From Spartobacteria bacterium (lineage in GTDB: Bacteria > Verrucomicrobiota > Verrucomicrobiia > Chthoniobacterales > UBA10450), in the NCBI GenBank assembly GCA_021324035.1, contig JAJPJU010000098.1:1-17029 (forward strand): a stretch of 17,029 bases of DNA. The letters run 5' to 3'. Below, piece after piece: positions 6,275-13,306 of the stretch (position 1 is its first letter; each line of letters opens with the position of its first letter). Below the pieces are notes generated by a model, which searched no databases, was not told the DNA's origin, and saw nothing but the letters and a program-made list of their open reading frames with translations. The translations under genes and the position numbers were made by a program.

Positions 6275-7687
6275 TTACTTCGGCATTTTCAAGCGCAGGT
6301 AGGACAACAAATCGGTCCGGGTGATCAAACCGAGAAATTTGTCTCCGTCCATGACGATTGCGACGCGCCCGCGATTAAACACCTCCAGTAAATCGTTGAT
6401 CTTCGCTGTTGGCGGTAACGTTTCGAGGTTGTCAGTCATCGCATTTTGCACCCGATCATTGAACTGGCTCGAGTCGCGATGGACTTTCACCAAAATATCC
6501 GATTCGTCGACGATTCCGACCGGGCGCCGGCTTTGATCCACGACCGGCAATTGCGAAATGTCCGCGCCGCGCATCCGTTTGAAAGCGGTCAGCAAGGTAT
6601 CCGTCGGACCAACCGTAATCACCTCACCGGCTTCGTAGCGGTGCGAAATCAAATCGCTCAGATCGCCCTGAGGCGGACGATGGATGAAACCCTGCTCGGC
6701 CATCCAAAAATCGTTGTACATTTTCGAGAGATATTTGTTTCCGGTATCGGGAACCAGGCTGACAACACGTTTTGGTTTCTCCTGTTCGCGGCAATAACGC
6801 AAGGCACCGGCGACCAGAGTTCCGGTCGACGATCCGCCAAAGATTCCCTCCTTTCGCAACAGTTCGCGGGCAACGCTGAAACTTTCCTCATCACTAATTT
6901 CGTAAGCATCCGTTACGAGCGACATGTCGGCGATCTCGGGAATGAAATCCTCGCCGATTCCCTCGACGGCCCAGCTACCGGCTTCGGTCATTTTACCGCT
7001 CTTAATATATTCGTACAACACCGAGCCCTTCGGATCGGCCAAAACCATTTCGATTCCGCGGCGCGGTTTGACCCGATTAAAGAAACGACCGAGCCCGGTC
7101 AAGGTTCCACCGGAACCGACGCCGACGACGATCGCGTCAACATCGTGCCGCATTTGTTCCCAAATCTCAGGGCCGGTGGTGCGCTCGTGGGCGAGCGGAT
7201 TTGCCGGGTTGCCAAATTGATTGACGTAAAACGCGCCCGGAATTTCCCCGGTCAAACGCGCAGCAACGTCCTGATAATATTCCGGATGACCGCGCGTCAC
7301 ATCTGAACGAGTCATCACAACTTCAGCGCCGAGCGCTTTGACATGCGAAATTTTCTCCTGCGACATCTTGTCCGGAATCACCAGCATCACGCGATAGCCC
7401 TTCGCGGCGGCGACCAGCGCGAGCCCGAGACCGGTGTTACCGGCGGTTGCTTCAATCACAATGCCACCGGGTTCGAGTTTTCCCTCTTCTTCCGCAGCTT
7501 CGATCATCGAGAGCGCGATCCGGTCCTTGATCGAGCCGGTCGGATTTTGATTTTCCAACTTCAGGAACAGATGGCACGGCCCGGTGTCGAATTGCGTAAT
7601 CTCGATCAGCGGCGTTTCGCCGATCATCGAAAGAATTGCCGGCCGTTTTTTAGAACCAAACGTTGGCGCAGCGGGGACTTCGATCAT
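6275..7687 (-). CDS. Cystathionine beta-synthase with C-terminal CBS-domain pair
   Basis: A PLP enzyme condensing serine (or O-acetylserine) with homocysteine to cystathionine. N-terminal fold-type II catalytic domain, about residues 15-325: the PLP lysine K54 in NPTGSIKDR, the substrate loop ATAGNTGLG (80-88), the phosphate-binding GSGGTLTG (191-198) and FGGSSTGT (283-290). Residues about 345-468 are two CBS domains (one around GADISQLPVVDQSRRPVGIVD, one ending VAIVMDGDKFLGLITRTDLLSYL), a regulatory module that in eukaryotic enzymes binds S-adenosylmethionine. No N-terminal haem-binding extension is present. At 470 residues it is a standard bacterial two-module form. Its ATG overlaps the stop of the upstream thioredoxin-like gene (ATGA, 7684-7687), and the gamma-lyase/synthase follows. 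Cysteine synthase activity cannot be excluded, but the CBS-domain tail and neighbour favour this call. Confidence 0.93.
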   Translation of the reverse strand: MIEVPAAPTFGSKKRPAILSMIGETPLIEITQFDTGPCHLFLKLENQNPTGSIKDRIALSMIEAAEEEGKLEPGGIVIEATAGNTGLGLALVAAAKGYRVMLVIPDKMSQEKISHVKALGAEVVMTRSDVTRGHPEYYQDVAARLTGEIPGAFYVNQFGNPANPLAHERTTGPEIWEQMRHDVDAIVVGVGSGGTLTGLGRFFNRVKPRRGIEMVLADPKGSVLYEYIKSGKMTEAGSWAVEGIGEDFIPEIADMSLVTDAYEISDEESFSVARELLRKEGIFGGSSTGTLVAGALRYCREQEKPKRVVSLVPDTGNKYLSKMYNDFWMAEQGFIHRPPQGDLSDLISHRYEAGEVITVGPTDTLLTAFKRMRGADISQLPVVDQSRRPVGIVDESDILVKVHRDSSQFNDRVQNAMTDNLETLPPTAKINDLLEVFNRGRVAIVMDGDKFLGLITRTDLLSYLRLKMPK

Positions 7688-8229
7688 TCGGGAAGTTTGG
7701 GTTCGCCCTTATGTGACCACTCGTTTTTGCTGTCCTCAAGAAAGTGTTGGAGCACGTCGAAACGAACCTCGCCGTAATTTAGCGCGTAGCGAAGATCGCC
7801 TTCTTTATATACCCAGGTTGTGGGAATCCATGAAACGGGCATGCCGGCGAATTGTTTGATCTTGTTATCGCCGCGGCGCGGGCCGGGATCGGCCAGGATC
7901 GTCACGTTGGGCTGACCGGCAATCTGAAATTTCTCCAGCATCGTTTTCCCATCGCCGCCGTCGTTCCAAATCGAGACGAAGTAGAATTTCACCTGCGGAT
8001 TTGCCTTCACCATCTTTAGCCAGCCACCACTCTTGAGTTCAGCCTGGCAATTGGAACACCACGGCGCCCAAAGATGGACAACAGACAGGTCCGGTGACTT
8101 TATTCCCGACGTGACAGTTTTTTCGGCGGTCGGCGGAACCAGCGCGCGATCCAAATCGTCCTGAGCGCGGACAACGCCCAAAGTCACCAGGGCCATCGTA
8201 ACGAGGGCTGCAAATCTCAAGGCTAACAT
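7684..8229 (-). CDS. Secreted thioredoxin-like (TlpA/ResA-type) protein
   Basis: A 181-residue protein with an N-terminal signal peptide (hydrophobic 5-20, likely cleavage after VRA at residue 22). The thioredoxin-fold core follows: VVHLWAPWCSNCQAEL, with the redox pair C58/C61 in a WCxxC motif, and the usual cis-proline position P136 in SWIPTTWVY. It would act as an exported thiol-disulfide reductase or a related thiol protein; the partner is unknown. AAGGA at 8234-8238 lies 4 bases before the ATG and supports this start. The stop overlaps the ATG of cystathionine beta-synthase, so the two are probably co-translated. Why an exported thiol protein is tied to cysteine synthesis is not evident from sequence. 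TTGAGC at 8261-8266 (minus) is a possible -35, but no well-placed -10 is clear. Confidence 0.85.
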   Translation of the reverse strand: MLALRFAALVTMALVTLGVVRAQDDLDRALVPPTAEKTVTSGIKSPDLSVVHLWAPWCSNCQAELKSGGWLKMVKANPQVKFYFVSIWNDGGDGKTMLEKFQIAGQPNVTILADPGPRRGDNKIKQFAGMPVSWIPTTWVYKEGDLRYALNYGEVRFDVLQHFLEDSKNEWSHKGEPKLPE

Positions 8230-8267
8230 CCTGTCCTTAATATGGAGAGAAGCGGAACGCGCTCAAG

Positions 8268-8322
8268 ATCAGGTGGCACACGATCTCCGGGCGCGTTCAT
8301 GATCGAGCCCGGAGAGCCTGAT
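8268..8322. other. Structured stem-loop of unknown role
   Basis: A perfect 9-bp stem TCTCCGGGC/GCCCGGAGA (8284-8292 with 8307-8315) closes a 14-base loop. An outer stem ATCAGG/CCTGAT (8268-8273 with 8317-8322) encloses it, leaving an asymmetric internal loop. No U-run follows on either strand. It could be the leader of the minus-strand operon, a small RNA, or another repeat type. Confidence 0.4.
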
Positions 8323-8438
8323 TCACCATGTTTTCCCGAGATCACGCCGGTGCCGTACTGCGGACCGCGCTGGAGCACGCTTGCCGGCACAACAGCTGGG
8401 CAAAGCCTTCTACGTCAGATATCGCCGCGCGCTTCGAT

Positions 8439-8467
8439 TTGACCGGTCGACTGAAAACGCCTACTAT
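8439..8467 (+). promoter_or_regulatory. Candidate sigma-70-type promoter for rpsA
   Basis: TTGACC (8439-8444, 5 of 6 to TTGACA) and TACTAT (8462-8467, 4 of 6 to TATAAT) are separated by the ideal 17 bases. Transcription would start near 8474, leaving a leader of about 75 bases before the rpsA ATG. This is the best promoter match seen in the window. Confidence 0.65.
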
Positions 8468-8492
8468 GGCGCTCCGTTTTCCGCGGAGTCTT

Positions 8493-8514
8493 CGGTCCCG
8501 CCCAGGCGGGACCG
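8493..8514 (+). promoter_or_regulatory. GC-rich hairpin in the rpsA leader
   Basis: CGGTCCCGC (8493-8501) pairs perfectly with GCGGGACCG (8506-8514) around a 4-base loop. A weaker CTCCG/CGGAG hairpin (8472-8476 with 8484-8488) precedes it. AAGGAG (8532-8537) follows 17 bases later. Enterobacterial rpsA is autoregulated through leader hairpins bound by S1; a similar role here is inference. It may instead be a copy of a palindromic repeat. Confidence 0.45.
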
Positions 8515-8549
8515 CGACAGCTTAAGGCCCTAAGGAGCCTCATTTATAT

Positions 8550-10304
8550 ATGGTGCAAATGCAGGATGTAATGTCGAAGCCGATGCCGGATTTCCGGGAG
8601 GGCTCGATTGTTAAAGGAAGAATTTTGGAAGTGCGACCACGCGAGGTGCTGGTCGATATTGGTTACAAATCAGAAGGCGTCATTTCGTTGTCGGAATTTG
8701 AAGACGTCGAAAATCTCGAAGTCGGCGATGAAGTCGACGTGCTGCTGGAGCGGCTCGAGAACGATGAAGGCATGGTCGTGCTTTCGAAAGAGAAGGCGGC
8801 CTATCGCCAGAACTGGAACAAGATCGCCAGCGTTTTCCAGGAAGACGGCCTGATCAAAGGCAAAGTAAAATCCGTCGTTAAAGGCGGACTGATGGTGAAC
8901 ATCGGCGTCGAGGCGTTCTTGCCCGCATCGCAGATCGACATTGTTCCGCCAAAAGATCTTCAGCAGTTCGTTGGTAACACCTACGATTTCAAGATCGTCA
9001 AGATCAACGACGACCGGCGCAACGTCGTTCTAAGCCGCCGCGAATTGATCGAGCAGGAGCGGAGCGAGAAACGCCAGCAATTCATGGACAGCGTGAAAGT
9101 TGGCGATCGCGTCAATGGGACGGTCAAAAATCTCACCGACTTCGGCGCGTTCATCGACCTCGATGGCATAGACGGCTTGCTTCACATCACTGATATGACC
9201 TGGGGCCGTCTCGGACATCCGAGCGAGCTCGTGAAAGTTGGCCAACAGCTGGAAGTTCAGGTTCTCGACATTAATAAAGAGAAAGAACGCGTTTCGTTAG
9301 GCCTGAAACAACTTCAGAAGAATCCCTGGGATCAGATTGAGGAACGCTTCCCGGCCGGACAAAAAGTTAAAGGCAAGATCACGAACCTTGTCCCTTACGG
9401 CGCGTTCGTGGAGCTCGAAGAGGGCGTCGAAGGTCTTATTCACGTTTCCGAACTTTCCTGGACGAAGCGAATCATGCGCCCATCGGACATTCTGACCGTT
9501 GGCCAGGAAGTCGAAGCCGTTGTCCTCGGGGTAAACAAAGAGGAACAAAAGATTTCGCTGGGCCTGCGCCAGCTCGAACCCAATCCGTGGGATGAGATCG
9601 AGAAGAAATTCACGATCGGCAGCCGCGTGAAGGGCACGATCCGCAACATGACCGCCTATGGCGCGTTTGTTGAGCTCGAAGAAGGAATCGACGGAATGAT
9701 CCACGTTTCCGATTTGAGCTGGACCCGGAAGATCAACCATCCGAGCGAAATGTTTAAGAAAGGCGACGAAGTCGAGGCCGAAGTCATCGACATCGACAAG
9801 ACGAATCAGCGAATCAGTCTCGGCATCAAACAACTGAGCGACGATCCGTGGAAGATAATCGATCAGAAATATAAGATCGGCGATTTGGTGAAGGGCAAAG
9901 TCAGCAAGCTCGCCAGCTTCGGCGCGTTTGTGGAATTGCAGGACGATATCGACGGCTTAGTGCACATCTCGCAGTTAAGCGAAGACCACGTCGCGAAAGT
10001 GAAAGATGTGCTCAAAGTCGGGCAGGAAGTCGAAGCCCGCGTGATCAAAGTCGACAAAGTCGAGCGGCGCATCGGTCTATCGATCAAAGCCGCGAACTAC
10101 ACTGAGGAACAGCTGCGTAAGGAAGCAGAAACTTTCGATACTCTTCGACCTGGCGAAGACATGGTCGGACTGGAGAAAGCGTTTGCCGCCGCCGAGCAGG
10201 AGGAATATCGGCCCGGTGAAGCCAAGAAGGCGACCGCCAAGGAATCGAAACCGGCCAAAGAGCCGAAAGAAGCCAAGCCGAAAAAAGAGTCGAAAAGGAA
10301 GTAA
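8550..10304 (+). CDS. rpsA: 30S ribosomal protein S1
   Basis: S1 binds mRNA on the small ribosomal subunit and helps start translation of structured messages. This 584-residue protein has six S1 (OB-fold) domains, at about residues 16-82, 98-164, 183-254, 269-341, 356-428 and 443-514. Domains 3-6 show the canonical core (for example DFGAFIDLDGIDGLLHITDM and YGAFVELEEGVEGLIHVSEL), with VSLGLKQL or ISLGLRQL ends and NPWD linkers. Domains 1-2 are the diverged ribosome-anchoring type. Residues about 555-584 form a Lys/Glu/Ala-rich basic tail beyond the last domain. AAGGAG at 8532-8537 precedes the ATG by 12 bases, slightly long; GTG follows as the second codon. A good promoter and a leader hairpin lie upstream. 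A small membrane-protein gene follows 9 bases later. Confidence 0.97.
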   Translation: MVQMQDVMSKPMPDFREGSIVKGRILEVRPREVLVDIGYKSEGVISLSEFEDVENLEVGDEVDVLLERLENDEGMVVLSKEKAAYRQNWNKIASVFQEDGLIKGKVKSVVKGGLMVNIGVEAFLPASQIDIVPPKDLQQFVGNTYDFKIVKINDDRRNVVLSRRELIEQERSEKRQQFMDSVKVGDRVNGTVKNLTDFGAFIDLDGIDGLLHITDMTWGRLGHPSELVKVGQQLEVQVLDINKEKERVSLGLKQLQKNPWDQIEERFPAGQKVKGKITNLVPYGAFVELEEGVEGLIHVSELSWTKRIMRPSDILTVGQEVEAVVLGVNKEEQKISLGLRQLEPNPWDEIEKKFTIGSRVKGTIRNMTAYGAFVELEEGIDGMIHVSDLSWTRKINHPSEMFKKGDEVEAEVIDIDKTNQRISLGIKQLSDDPWKIIDQKYKIGDLVKGKVSKLASFGAFVELQDDIDGLVHISQLSEDHVAKVKDVLKVGQEVEARVIKVDKVERRIGLSIKAANYTEEQLRKEAETFDTLRPGEDMVGLEKAFAAAEQEEYRPGEAKKATAKESKPAKEPKEAKPKKESKRK

Positions 10305-10313
10305 AATCGGCGG

Positions 10314-10769
10314 ATGCGTCGAATTTCTTCCGGATCGACATTTTTTTACAAGCGGGTGTTCCCAATCATCTGGTTTGGGATGATTGGTATTTTCCTGCTT
10401 GCCGCGATCATTGGCGCGATCAAAGGCGCCGAGCCTGCATTTGTTATCGTTCCTCTGGCGGTGCTGGCGATCGCCGGCGGATTCGTGTTTAAGAAATTGC
10501 TGTTTGATCTCGTTGACGAAGTTTGGGACGACGGGGACGCGCTTGTTGTTCGAAACAAAGGCTACGAAGAGCGAATTCCTCTGTCCGAAATCATTAATGT
10601 CAGTGATTCCTTCATGACTAATCCGCCGCGCATCACTCTGACCGTGCGCAAACCGACGCGGTTTGGAAAAGAGATCACATTCATGCCGCCAATCCGGTTC
10701 CTCTCTTTCCTGCGCCATCCGATTGCCCGCGAGCTGATCGAAAGAGTTGACGAAGCCCGCCGCCGCTGA
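10314..10769 (+). CDS. Small two-helix membrane protein, PH-like C-terminus
   Basis: Not assigned to a named family. 151 residues: a short basic N-terminus, two hydrophobic helices (about 14-37 and 41-60), then a soluble beta-rich part. That part contains WDDGDALVVRNKGYEERIPLSEIINVS, whose pattern of strands followed by an I-P-L-S-E-I block resembles bacterial PH-like (YdbT-type) domains. The predicted topology puts the soluble domain on the cytoplasmic side. The ATG is 9 bases after the rpsA stop with only a GGCGG-like weak ribosome site, so it is probably co-transcribed with rpsA and may be translationally coupled. It converges on the surE remnant with a 29-base gap and no obvious terminator. 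Function unknown. Confidence 0.7.
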   Translation: MRRISSGSTFFYKRVFPIIWFGMIGIFLLAAIIGAIKGAEPAFVIVPLAVLAIAGGFVFKKLLFDLVDEVWDDGDALVVRNKGYEERIPLSEIINVSDSFMTNPPRITLTVRKPTRFGKEITFMPPIRFLSFLRHPIARELIERVDEARRR

Positions 10770-10798
10770 GTTTGAATTAGCTCGGAAGGAGCGGCGAA

Positions 10799-11065
10799 TT
10801 ATTCCGGGCCGAGCCGGCGCTTCTGAACTTTCTTTCGTGCGCGAGCGCTTCCTTTTTGCCGCCGCCCGGGAGTCATCGCCGGCGTTTCGGGATGAGACAA
10901 CACTCGAGCAAGATCTTTCTCGGCGGTCAAATCGAGGCGCAACGGTGTAACCGACACCCATTGATTGGCAACCGCCCAGCGATCGGTTCCTTCAACTTCG
11001 TCGTTTAGTGGTTTGACAGTGAACCAAAAAATCTGACGCCCCATTGGGGTATTCTCGCTTCGGAT
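10799..11065 (-). pseudogene. surE remnant: C-terminal fragment of 5'/3'-nucleotidase
   Basis: The frame reads IRSENTPMGRQIFWF, then EGTDRWAVANQWVSVTPLRLDLT. This is the C-terminal hallmark of SurE survival nucleotidases, which have a GRxxYW block, a GTDxxAxxxGxVSxTPLxLDLT block and end soon after. SurE is about 250 residues, and the catalytic N-terminus (with NDDG) is missing. SurE-like residues continue upstream of the only ATG (11044) to about 11065, so that ATG lies inside the old protein rather than being its start. Twelve bases further upstream in the same frame is the stop codon of the YkgJ-like gene, so the 5' part of surE has been lost at this junction. The end carries a basic tail (GRRQKGSARARKKVQKRR). 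A short translated product is possible but would lack the active site. Confidence 0.72.
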
Positions 11066-11074
11066 TAAACGCCG

Positions 11075-11512
11075 TTAAATTTTCTCAAGCGCATCCGCGA
11101 CGGCGGCCTGTAAAGTTCGCGGACCGTTACCTCCAAGATCGACGTCGATCTTCTCGAGGCGGCGAATGAGATCCAGAACTTCGCGGCGCGCCACCGGACC
11201 ACCTGCAGCCGCACAAAAGTGGGTGCGGCAACCGAAGGGACGATCGTGGTAGATCAAACATGCGCCTGATTGCCGATGCAGCATTGGACAAATGCCATCA
11301 GGATTTTTCGGCAGCGATTTGCGGCCGGTGGCGCGGAATGCGCGCGCTGCGACGACGCCCTCGCCTTTGGTCAGATAAGGCGTTCGTCCGGTCAGTTTAA
11401 AATGACAACATTCGGTCAGACGCGTGCAATTCCGTAATATGGGGCGTTGGGCAAGTTCGGCATAAATCTGAGACACTTCCTCGACTGCACTTTGTGATTT
11501 TTTTGGACTCAT
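11075..11512 (-). CDS. YkgJ-type cysteine-cluster protein
   Basis: A 145-residue protein with the cysteine pattern of the YkgJ/Fli-B-like zinc- or iron-binding family: C29 and C35-C36 (CTRLTECC), C75, C85, C95 and C100 (ending in DRPFGCRTHFC). The central ICPMLHRQSGACLIYHDRPFGCR block is typical. The metal and reaction are unknown; members are often linked to metal-dependent modification. The ATG at 11512 overlaps the stop of the upstream flavoprotein gene by ATGA (11509-11512), which fixes the start; a longer frame runs inside that gene. The next sequence downstream is the surE remnant in the same frame, straight after the TAA stop. Confidence 0.85.
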   Translation of the reverse strand: MSPKKSQSAVEEVSQIYAELAQRPILRNCTRLTECCHFKLTGRTPYLTKGEGVVAARAFRATGRKSLPKNPDGICPMLHRQSGACLIYHDRPFGCRTHFCAAAGGPVARREVLDLIRRLEKIDVDLGGNGPRTLQAAVADALEKI

Positions 11513-12744
11513 GCGATTGCATTTGGTTCCACACCGGCCATCGCGTGTCCCGCGATCCAACCCGTGGTCCAGGCCGCCTGGAAATTAAAGCCGCCGGTGA
11601 TGCCATCGATGTCGAGCAATTCGCCGGCGAAATAAAGGCGAGGCCTGATTCGGCTTTCCATGGTCTTAAAATTGATCTCGCGCAAACTCACGCCTCCACA
11701 AGTGACAAATTCATCCTTGTTCATCGACTTGCCGTGGACCTGGAGTTCCGTCTCGCGCAGTTGCCGAACGAGCGAGTAAATTCCTTCGCGCGAGAGCGCG
11801 GTCCAAATGGTGTCGGGAGAAATCCGTGCATTCGACACTAACTTTTCCCAAAGACGAATCGGCAACGCCGCGACGGGCGAGTTGACCACACGCTTCTTCG
11901 GTTGTTGCTCGCGACGAACCCGGAGTTCGGACCGGAGGGCTGCTTCGGTCATTGCTGGAAGCCAATTTACCCGCAGCGGAAAATGATAATCCACCGCGTG
12001 CAACGCGCGCGCGCCCCACGCCGAGAGTCGCAGCACTGCCGGTCCGCTTAATCCATGATGCGTAATGAGCAGTGCTCCGCGTTCGCACAATTTCCCGACG
12101 GAAAGCTCCACATCTTCTAACGATACGCCGGGCAGCGATTGCAACCACGCCGATCCAATCTGAAGCGCGAACAGCGACGGAACCGGCGATTCGATGGTAT
12201 GGCCCAGTGAGCGAGCGATCTCGGCACCGATCACACTACGAGCTCCACCGGTGGCCAGAAGCAGCCGATCGCAAGTAGTCGAACTGCCGTCGCTCAATTC
12301 CAAATCGAAGCCGCCATCCTGGTTAACCCGCGCGCTTTGTATTCCTTTGCGGGTAAAAAGTCGAACGCCTGCGACTTTCGCCGCAGTGATCAGACACTCC
12401 ACGATCGTCTCCGATGAGTCGCTCGTCGGAAATATTCGTCCATCGTTTTCCCTCTTTAGCCGAACGCCGCGCGATTCAAACCAGTCCATGGTATCCTGCG
12501 CGGAAAACCGGTGGAACGGCGAAATCAATTCCCGTTCGCCGCGCGGATAACGCATCGCGAACATCCGTGGATCAAACAGGGAGTGCGTTACGTTACAACG
12601 GCCCCCACCGGAGATCCGGACTTTGGATAGAAATTGCGAACTGCGCTCGAATAACGAGACTTCGCAATCCCGGTTTGCACGGGCAGACGCGATCGCGGCA
12701 AAGAATCCAGCCGCGCCACCGCCCGCGATTCCGATCCGAATCAT
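11509..12744 (-). CDS. HI0933/YhiN-family FAD-dependent oxidoreductase
   Basis: A 411-residue flavoprotein. The N-terminus IGIAGGGAAGFFAAIASAR (4-22) is a dinucleotide-binding Rossmann motif. Then come ISGGGRCNVTH (45-54), LLLATGG (about 160), HHGLSGPAVLRLSAWG (about 220-235) and the C-terminal FAGELLDIDGITGGFNFQAAWTTG (about 372-395), which together define the HI0933/YhiN (BaiN-related) family. The substrate is unknown: BaiN acts on bile acids in gut clostridia, but most family members have no assigned reaction, so that role should not be assumed. The gene overlaps ykgJ by 4 bases. A remnant REP hairpin lies at 12755-12768, just upstream. TTTACC (12774-12779) with TAGATT (12750-12755, 18-base spacing) is a weak candidate promoter that would give an almost leaderless message. 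Confidence 0.92.
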   Translation of the reverse strand: MIRIGIAGGGAAGFFAAIASARANRDCEVSLFERSSQFLSKVRISGGGRCNVTHSLFDPRMFAMRYPRGERELISPFHRFSAQDTMDWFESRGVRLKRENDGRIFPTSDSSETIVECLITAAKVAGVRLFTRKGIQSARVNQDGGFDLELSDGSSTTCDRLLLATGGARSVIGAEIARSLGHTIESPVPSLFALQIGSAWLQSLPGVSLEDVELSVGKLCERGALLITHHGLSGPAVLRLSAWGARALHAVDYHFPLRVNWLPAMTEAALRSELRVRREQQPKKRVVNSPVAALPIRLWEKLVSNARISPDTIWTALSREGIYSLVRQLRETELQVHGKSMNKDEFVTCGGVSLREINFKTMESRIRPRLYFAGELLDIDGITGGFNFQAAWTTGWIAGHAMAGVEPNAIA

Positions 12745-12754
12745 GCGTTAATCT

Positions 12755-12768
12755 ATCGCAGCGCGATG
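12755..12768. repeat. Degenerate REP half-unit
   Basis: Fourteen bases, ATCGCAGCGCGATG, are identical to 937-950, the hairpin core of the REP-like element beside gatB. The flanking stem bases and GTAG head are not conserved here. Either a decayed copy or a chance short match. Confidence 0.45.
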
Positions 12769-12797
12769 TGGTCGGTAAACAAAGCCGGTACACAAAA

Positions 12798-12839
12798 CGC
12801 GCCTTTTCGGCCGCACGGTTTGCGACCAGAAAAGGCGCG
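12798..12839 (-). terminator. Intrinsic terminator after the secreted-protein gene
   Basis: CGCGCCTTTTC (12798-12808) pairs perfectly over 11 bp with GAAAAGGCGCG (12829-12839) around a 20-base loop. On the minus strand the stem is followed by TTTTGTG. It lies 25 bases after the stop of the small secreted protein and ahead of the flavoprotein gene, so it would separate the two units. The flanking ACACAAAA/TTGTTGTGT partly extends the stem. Confidence 0.75.
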
Positions 12840-12863
12840 ATTGTTGTGTGTCGCGTTTAAGAA

Positions 12864-13193
12864 TTAATCCTCATCGAGGACCACGCGGTCGACCATCATC
12901 TTGTCGCCCTCACCAATGTAATGAACATGAACCGGGACGCCCACGCGAACTCGCGTCCGCACCGTCGCCTCGTCCAGTTCCTTACCGCTTCTGGTCACAT
13001 AAACGACCTTCTTGCCGAAGCGATAATGTCGCGGGCCGGCACTTTCCTTCAGCACAATTCCTGTCCCCGGTGTGTACTCGGTGATTGTGCCGCCGCCCTC
13101 AGTCGTGGTTGTAGTGGTGGTGGTTTCCGAAACCTGTGCCCACGCAAACGGAGCCGCGACTGCCAATGCCATACTCAATACTAATTTCTTCAT
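12864..13193 (-). CDS. Small secreted protein with poly-threonine segment
   Basis: A 109-residue protein with a clear signal peptide (MKKLVLSMALAVAAPFAWA, cleavage after residue 19). A run of eight threonines (24-31) and a glycine-rich turn follow. Then comes a compact beta-rich domain: TITEYTPGTGIVLKE, RHYRFGKKVVYVTRSGKELDEATV, VGVPVHVHYIGEGDKMMVDRVVLDED. I do not know a named family, although proteins of this pattern are familiar from Verrucomicrobiota-like genomes. AAGGA lies three bases before the ATG. It is transcribed divergently from the Coa1-like gene and ended by a strong hairpin. Probably periplasmic; function unknown. Confidence 0.82.
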   Translation of the reverse strand: MKKLVLSMALAVAAPFAWAQVSETTTTTTTTEGGGTITEYTPGTGIVLKESAGPRHYRFGKKVVYVTRSGKELDEATVRTRVRVGVPVHVHYIGEGDKMMVDRVVLDED

Positions 13194-13306
13194 AGTTCCT
13201 TAGACGCGGCCGGAAATGATCGTATTCGGATTCATTTCACGTGTTTCTCGGCGGTTTACCTAAAAAGTTGCTCGACTTTGATTTCGTCGATCTTCAAAAA
13301 GATGCG

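Larger units (their letters stand above)
8230..8549. other. Divergent intergenic region before rpsA
   Basis: This 320-base gap separates the minus-strand thioredoxin-like gene from rpsA. It contains a long stem-loop (8268-8322), a promoter for rpsA (8439-8467), a leader hairpin (8493-8514) and an AAGGAG ribosome site (8532-8537). Short open frames on the plus strand match nothing I recognise. No tRNA-like fold is seen. Confidence 0.7.

Noticed and set aside
6446..7306. Long open frame (286 codons) on the plus strand
   Set aside because: It lies wholly antisense to the strongly conserved cystathionine beta-synthase and its translation resembles no protein family. It is a codon-bias shadow.
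8328..8525. Short plus-strand ORF (65 codons) upstream of rpsA
   Set aside because: It spans the rpsA promoter and leader hairpin, has no ribosome site and no recognised family.
10077..10961. Long open frame (294 codons) on the minus strand
   Set aside because: Antisense to the end of rpsA and to the membrane-protein gene. Its translation is rich in Arg/Ser/Asn without domain character.
11509..12744. Calling the flavoprotein BaiN (bile-acid 7-alpha-dehydroxylation)
   Set aside because: Only the broad HI0933/YhiN family motifs are seen. Nothing in the context suggests bile-acid metabolism.
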